From the NCBI GenBank assembly GCA_022393335.1, contig JAJEKB010021543.1:861722-925721 (forward strand): DNA of 64,000 nucleotides, given 5' to 3'. The notes below the pieces were generated by a model that worked only from the letters and a program-made list of their open reading frames with translations, did not search any database and was not told the origin of the DNA. Below, piece after piece: positions 58,750 to 64,000 of this stretch. Position 1 is the first letter of the stretch. Every line of letters begins with the position of its first letter. The DNA is from Macrotrachela quadricornifera (lineage: Eukaryota; Rotifera; Eurotatoria; Philodinida; Philodinidae). The position numbers were made by a program, and so were the translations under genes.

Positions 58750-60129
58750 CCATGTAAATATTTTTTGCCTCAAAACGCGTCTGAAACGCGTTTCATTTGC
58801 GTGCGGAACGCTAAGAGTGAACGCGTCTAAACGCGTCCCCAGTGAAACAAACGAAGGGTTTAGACGCGATTATTTTAGAAACGCATCTGAACGCGTCTAT
58901 AGTTCGACTTGCGTTCAAACGCATTTTTAGCAAAAAACGCGTCTCCAGTGAAACATTCGAAGCGTCTGAACGCGTTTCATAAAAAATCCAAAAAATTTGA
59001 AAAACATATTCGAATCCATCTCAGATTCAAACTGAGTCACCATCATCAACATTTTTCGATTGTCTTAGTCTACCTTGGTAGATGGATTAAATTTTACCTT
59101 AAGCGATGACGATCAGATTTGAACAGATGAACCATTGATCAGAAGTCGTTCATACATACCACTGAGCTATACTAGCTTGAAATCTTTTCTTATTTAAAAT
59201 AAAATATATTTCAATGCGAATTTCATCGATTAAATACTTCATTTTTATAAGATATACTTTTTTCGAAGTTAAGATATTTAACACATAATATGATTTTTCA
59301 TTTATCTTTTTAAATAATTTTATTATTTTTTAATAAAATAATATCTTTTTTTTTGTCTACTACATGCGACTAATATTATGATTTTTTTTCATTTTTTCGT
59401 TTACATGACAAATAATTTTATCGAAGAATTTAATGAATAAATAATATTCATATAATCTTTCAGTGGGATTATATGGTGAAAAGTCCTTAATATTACTTAA
59501 ATAGTAATATTTAGTATAATTTGCTAAAAGAGTTATGGATAGCTAAAAATTATTAGAATATTCTTTTATTATTATATACAGAAACTTAAGAAAAATATGG
59601 ATTCTTTGCTGTATGTGCAATTGAACTTTTGTCTATTTTAAAATTATCCTGACATTCTCTATTAAGAAGTTTAATGAAGTTTAGATGAATAAAATATATG
59701 TAAACGGATGATTTCGATCACGTAGTTAATTATTTTGGAACAGCAATTTTTGCGTAAAATCGCATCCGATTAAAAAGAACTAAACGCATACAAACGCGCT
59801 TGAAAGCATGAGTGCATTCCAACGTACTTGAAAAAATATTTGAAATGCGTTTAAATGCAATTAGTAAACAAGATGCGTTTAAACGCTTTCAGCTTTTTTT
59901 AGAAACGTGTTGAGACGCGGCTCATATTTTTTCTGATTGCGTTTAAACACGTTATGTAGGAAAACTGCGTCCAGACGCGTTTCGATATTTTTTCTAATCG
60001 CATTTCAACGCGTTTCATATTGAAAATGCGTTTGAATGCATTGTGGAATGGTTTTTAATCGCGTGTGAACGCGTTTTATTGTGAAACTGCGTTTCAACGC
60101 ATCGACTTTGCGTTTCATATTTACATGGG
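58750..60129. mobile_element. element with AACGCGTTT sub-terminal arrays (about 1.4 kb)
   Basis: Inverted ends CCCATGTAAATAT / ATATTTACATGGG are each bordered by TA. Inward from each end are numerous copies of AAACGCGT(T/C)T and its decayed forms AAACGCAT and AAATGCG (58770-58980, 59755-60115), with an AT-rich middle. No transposase. The layout copies that of the hAT-type elements here, but the apparent TA duplication points to a different superfamily. The terminal pair is short, so the boundaries are less certain. Confidence 0.6.
59103..59176 (-). pseudogene. tRNA-like remnant (Arg-type) or tRNA-derived SINE head
   Basis: Read on the minus strand, GCTAGTATAGCTCAGTGGTA includes a good A box (TAGCTCAGTGG), and GTTCAAATC is a B box, at tRNA spacing. 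The middle ACTTCTGATCA resembles the anticodon arm of a tRNA with anticodon TCT. The acceptor, D and anticodon stems pair poorly, so it is not a working tRNA. Confidence 0.4.
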
Positions 60130-61697
60130 TATATTCGTGAGTGTACAATGTATTGTTATATGCAAGGACATCGGAATGTCTATTATAAAGAACTCTCGAA
60201 TCACATGCAAGAAAAAGTTAGAAGATTTTAAGAGCAAAGTACACATATCGATTCAGCATAGATATCCATGAGTATGGAATAGTTTTTTGCTCAAATTACA
60301 TACACGAGTAGTGCATTTAAAAGTGAGGAATATGATGAATGTCCGATGATTATGAGATACGTCTGCACATGAATGCTAATAACCAGTTGAAAAATTAGGA
60401 AAATGAATACGTTTTCTTACTTAATATATAATGGAATTATTTAAATACAAATTTGCTGTGAACGAGTGATAAATATACACATATTAAAGAAAAAATAAAA
60501 TTCTTGCATGGAACAATATTTACACTATAAAATATCAGAAGTTTACGTGTCGATGCAGAATTATTTGGATAATAGTTTCGTAAAACACAATTTTCTTGTG
60601 CTGTCAAGTAGAATTTAGCAAAAAATTCAAGTCATCTTGCAGATATATATAGATAGCACTTATATTTTTTGCGGGATCCTTTAGCATTGATCACGTATCC
60701 AAAATATTAATTTTTACAATATTGTATATAAATCTTGCAGGAAACAAAATTTTTCAGGAAAAAAAAATCAGTAAAGTATACAAATTGGACTGTTTCTAAT
60801 GATAATTTTGTTCCTCGCTATTGAAATACTTATTGCTTGCAAATATAATCAAACAAAATTTTCTGTGATATATTATGAAGTTTATTGATACATGATTCAT
60901 CTAAAGAAGTGAAAAACTTCGAGATTCACAAGTCAATATTTTTATAAACAATAAAATTATTTTATCTGATATGAATTCATATCTCGTGATCCAATTCGAG
61001 ATCAAGAATATTTTTTGAGCAACTAAATCAAACTTTTTCAGAGAAAATAAATATTTTTGATAAATATCAAAGAACTTTGTAAAAATTGAAAAGAATGAAA
61101 TCATTAATTCTTCTAGAAGTACTGTCTGTCTTATGTGAAATTCGACATCTATCTTATTGTTACAACTTGATCTGAATCATACTCTTATTCACACGTTTTA
61201 TATTTCTATTAACATATATATTAGATGTTCATTTTAATGATAGCATTATTCAAAACATTCAATTTATTAGAAGAATCATAATTGTATTATTCAAATGAAA
61301 AGGAGATTTATTTATTTAATATAATCAATTTTTCAAGATTATCGATACTTCTTGTTATTAAACAAATGATGTTATTTGCGAATTGCTTGAAATTATTAAC
61401 CTAAAGATAGTACTCATAATACAGATGTTTACATTGAAGAGATTCCTCTGCTCTTCTTATTCAGCATATTTATTATGAGATTTTAGTTTCTTTGATTATT
61501 AATGTGCATTTATTGTTTTTTTTTCCGATGATAAATCATATCAAATCTTTCTATAATTGGATTAATTGAATACGTATTCAATAATAATTCATAAAAGTTT
61601 AAAAATATTTGATGTTTTTTTTTTAATTTCGAATTCTTATAGATAAGAATTTATTTTTAGTTCATTATAATATATTACATAATCGTAATATTTACAG
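60130..61697. other. gene-free
   Basis: Very AT-rich; no supported gene on either strand. Confidence 0.45.
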
Positions 61698-63373
61698 TCA
61701 GATGGTATCAGAACAAATTGTAGATATAACACGTGTAGTGCTTGCATTTTTATCATGCATTATATGAGGATAGCAACGATGACCATTCATACCAAATGAA
61801 ATGCTGGTTTTCTAAAAATAAATTATACATATTCAAGGAATAAGAACAAGATTATATATAAACTCACAAGATATTCATTTATCATATAATTTGTTGCTTG
61901 AAGTATTTTTGTATTCATATCATCGTTATCTTTAACTAAAATTATATAAATAATTTATTTGTATAGTAAGATATAATTGAAAATTTTATTCTCATAATAG
62001 TTACGAAAATTACCTTGTAATGAAGAATCATTTCTAATATCTTCTGCTAATTGATCATATTTATCGAAAAATAGAATTACTGGTTTTGTTCTTAAGGAAC
62101 TAGAAAAAAAATAAAGATAATAAATATTAATTTATATATCTCTTTATTTTACCGTTGACTTACTTATCACTGATCATACGATTAAATTCTTTACACGATC
62201 CACAGAAGATATTTCTATCAAGTATTCTAGTAAAATAGGTGCAATCCGCAACAAAAATAATTACATCTACATCGCTAAACCATTGAAACCATTTTCTTCG
62301 TCCTTCTCGTAATAAATCCACATCCCATAATCTTTAACAAAAAAACATAATAGATTTATTAGATAGTTTATATATAAGATATTAATAACAAACCGATAGT
62401 GTATAGATTCGATTGTAAAGGACATTTCGTAGACATTTGATTCGAAAAACCGAGAATGGATCATATCCTTAATGAAAAAGATGATTTTTAAATATGAAAA
62501 CATATAATAAAAATAGGAAATTGAATATAGATTTTTGAGCTTCTTGACTTTATGTATAAATGTAGGCAGAATTCAATTATTAATAGAATCTATATGAATA
62601 GTATTTAAATAATTTGAGTAATGGATTTGTTTAGAAACATAAACTGTCTCTCAAATATCTTTATTATTATTTTACTTGATCAGTAGGAATATAATTGGTT
62701 TCTTTAATTCGATTTGCACGATTGAAAAAACTAAATAAGAAAAAATAAAAATATCAAAAATAAAAAAAGTATATAAGATAAGTACTATATCGTTGAATCA
62801 ATAAATTCATTGTGGTCGGATGGTTTGAAATAACGTTTTACAGTAGCATCATTCCAAAGAATTGCTATATGCTCAAAAAGTTCTGTTGAATAATCAGAAC
62901 TGATTTGCTGACCTATTTTTAATATATATGTCATACGCCATTGATTTTCTGGATGTTCTAATTTAATAAACGAAGAGTATCGGTCAATAAAACGTAGAAT
63001 ATCCTAGAGAGAAAGAAAAAAAAAATTCGAAAAAAATTTATATAGCATACTCACAGTTATTGATTCAAGTATATGAGATTTAATATAAGGAATTCTATCG
63101 ACTCTATCTCTAGAAAAATTAAATAGAATGATTAAAAATATGAAAAGCTTTTTATTTTTACTGATGAGTAAATTGGTCTTGGAAAGCTGCTAATTCTTCA
63201 ATGACACTCAACTTGACCGATTCGTTAGTTCCTGAATAATAATAAAAAATAAGTATACTATCGTCGTTGATAGTATAGAATAAAGACTAACCTAGAAGAA
63301 GTAACTGAAATTCTTTTTTTTTACGTTTTTTGTGTTTTTTATTAAATACACCACAGCCAAAACGTTTTAGCAT
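61698..63373 (-). CDS. G-protein alpha subunit-like protein with degenerate nucleotide site
   Basis: Ten exons on the minus strand: 63292-63373, 63162-63231, 63055-63109, 62786-63003, 62676-62730, 62394-62467, 62164-62331, 62014-62099, 61868-61935, 61698-61811. Every junction is GT-AG and in phase; 329 residues (typical G alpha 350-360). Family order is clear: LLLLG P-loop strand, helical domain (YIKSHILESITDILRFIDRY), FNRANRIKETNYIPTDQ before switch I, then the Ras-like strands and a YPH near the end. Each G motif is altered: GAGESGKST is GTNESVKLS; the switch I R-x-x-T-G-I region reads SRFFESNVYEMSF; DVGGQ is DVDLL (catalytic Gln lost); NKxD is DKYD; TCAT is replaced by IMHD. The N-terminus MLKRFGCG lacks the Gly2 myristoylation site, and the C-terminal receptor-contact helix is shortened (ends ICSDTI). 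An intact frame with lost motifs suggests a pseudo-GTPase. Confidence 0.85.
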
Positions 63374-63389
63374 AATTTTGAGAGTATTC

Positions 63390-64000
63390 CTAAAATTATT
63401 ATTCTTTTATAATATTGAAAATGTAGAATTGATTTTATAAGAAATTCAGAAAAGATAAATAGTGGGCTTTGTCTATTTATTATAATTCAACGAACTATGA
63501 AATACTTGAATTGAATTGAATCAGGAACAAAAAACGCTTGTTGCGTATTAAAAAGAGTGCAAAAATATGACAATGCACATAAATAATGATATTACAGTTT
63601 TTTTTTACTCAAAACACGGTTCCCAGACAGTGTTTCTTTTTTTGAGAGTACACTTTCATTAACTAATCTTTTTTTAAAGTTAATTCTTGGGATGAAACAA
63701 GTGAAATTTATTGTCATCGGTTCACAGTTTTTGTTATGCTTCTTTTAAGACATATCTACTATAATATTCATAAAAAATGAACAATACAGAATTTAAAAAT
63801 TCTCTTCGATGAAGAGCTGCATATTGATATTCACTTTAATTTGAAAATATCCTAAGCTTTATACGTCATGTTCTGACGAGGTTATATCGATTTTTCTGAA
63901 AACCAAAAATAGACTATGAATCAGGTCAAATTCCGATCTATTATTATCTATAGAGCTAAAATTTTTATCAGAAGCGTATCCATGAGGCAAAAAGCGGCTT
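63390..64000. other. upstream of the G alpha-like gene; nothing further
   Basis: A TTTTAG acceptor-like site ends at 63390, 17 bases before the G alpha-like ATG: possibly a leader intron or trans-splice site. The rest shows no gene. Confidence 0.4.

Overview
The window looks like AT-rich nuclear DNA from a small invertebrate, most likely a bdelloid rotifer. The reasons are compact genes, very short GT-AG introns (45 to 84 bp in the well-resolved genes), a host of secreted and Cys-rich proteins, a PPC-like beta domain, an orphan Hint protein, and many short non-autonomous DNA transposons. The taxonomic call is inference from gene style; nothing in the window proves it. Exon structures were read by eye from splice sites, phase and family similarity.

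Layout. 1-1031 (minus): 5' half of mitochondrial methylmalonyl-CoA mutase, including a mitochondrial-targeting first exon. 1316-3584 (minus): a U-box / single transmembrane / extracellular beta-domain gene. 5895-6526: SERBP1/HABP4-like gene with a hAT-type element in its 3' flank. 10947-15101 (minus): long intronless PARP14-like gene (CCCH fingers, KH-like repeats, macro, WWE, PARP), followed on the same strand by a broken CCCH paralogue (16.5-17.5 kb) and a small Zn-knuckle gene (25.9-26.5 kb). 18-42 kb is almost entirely transposon-derived: foldback elements, hAT-type elements with 8-bp target duplications, a mariner-like MITE, a non-LTR endonuclease remnant, minisatellites and a TTF-finger transposase fragment. 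A 10-N assembly gap at 21135-21144 lies inside one palindrome.

43-64 kb is gene-rich again: an intronless TPMT-family methyltransferase (43.2 kb); a tiny hydrophilic Ala/Lys/Glu-rich protein with a clear TATA box and 5' UTR intron (48.8 kb); a cluster of four secreted proteins (51.4-55.6 kb) comprising a TTE-repeat protein, two tail-to-tail 18-Cys probable GPI proteins and an orphan Hedgehog-type Hint protein; an ELO-family elongase (57.6 kb) with a displaced histidine box; and a ten-exon G-protein alpha relative (61.7-63.4 kb) in which all five guanine-nucleotide motifs are altered while the frame is intact.

Two themes stand out. First, several non-autonomous elements have terminal inverted repeats, most with 8-bp target duplications, and dense private sub-terminal motif arrays (GATTCCGAT, TGTAAARTCAA, GGCGAAAGT, CGAGT, AACGCGTTT). 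Each motif differs, as if each element recruits its own transposase. Second, several genes keep a family fold but have lost key residues (G alpha, elongase histidine box, third PARP catalytic position), suggesting duplicated genes that diverged to new roles.
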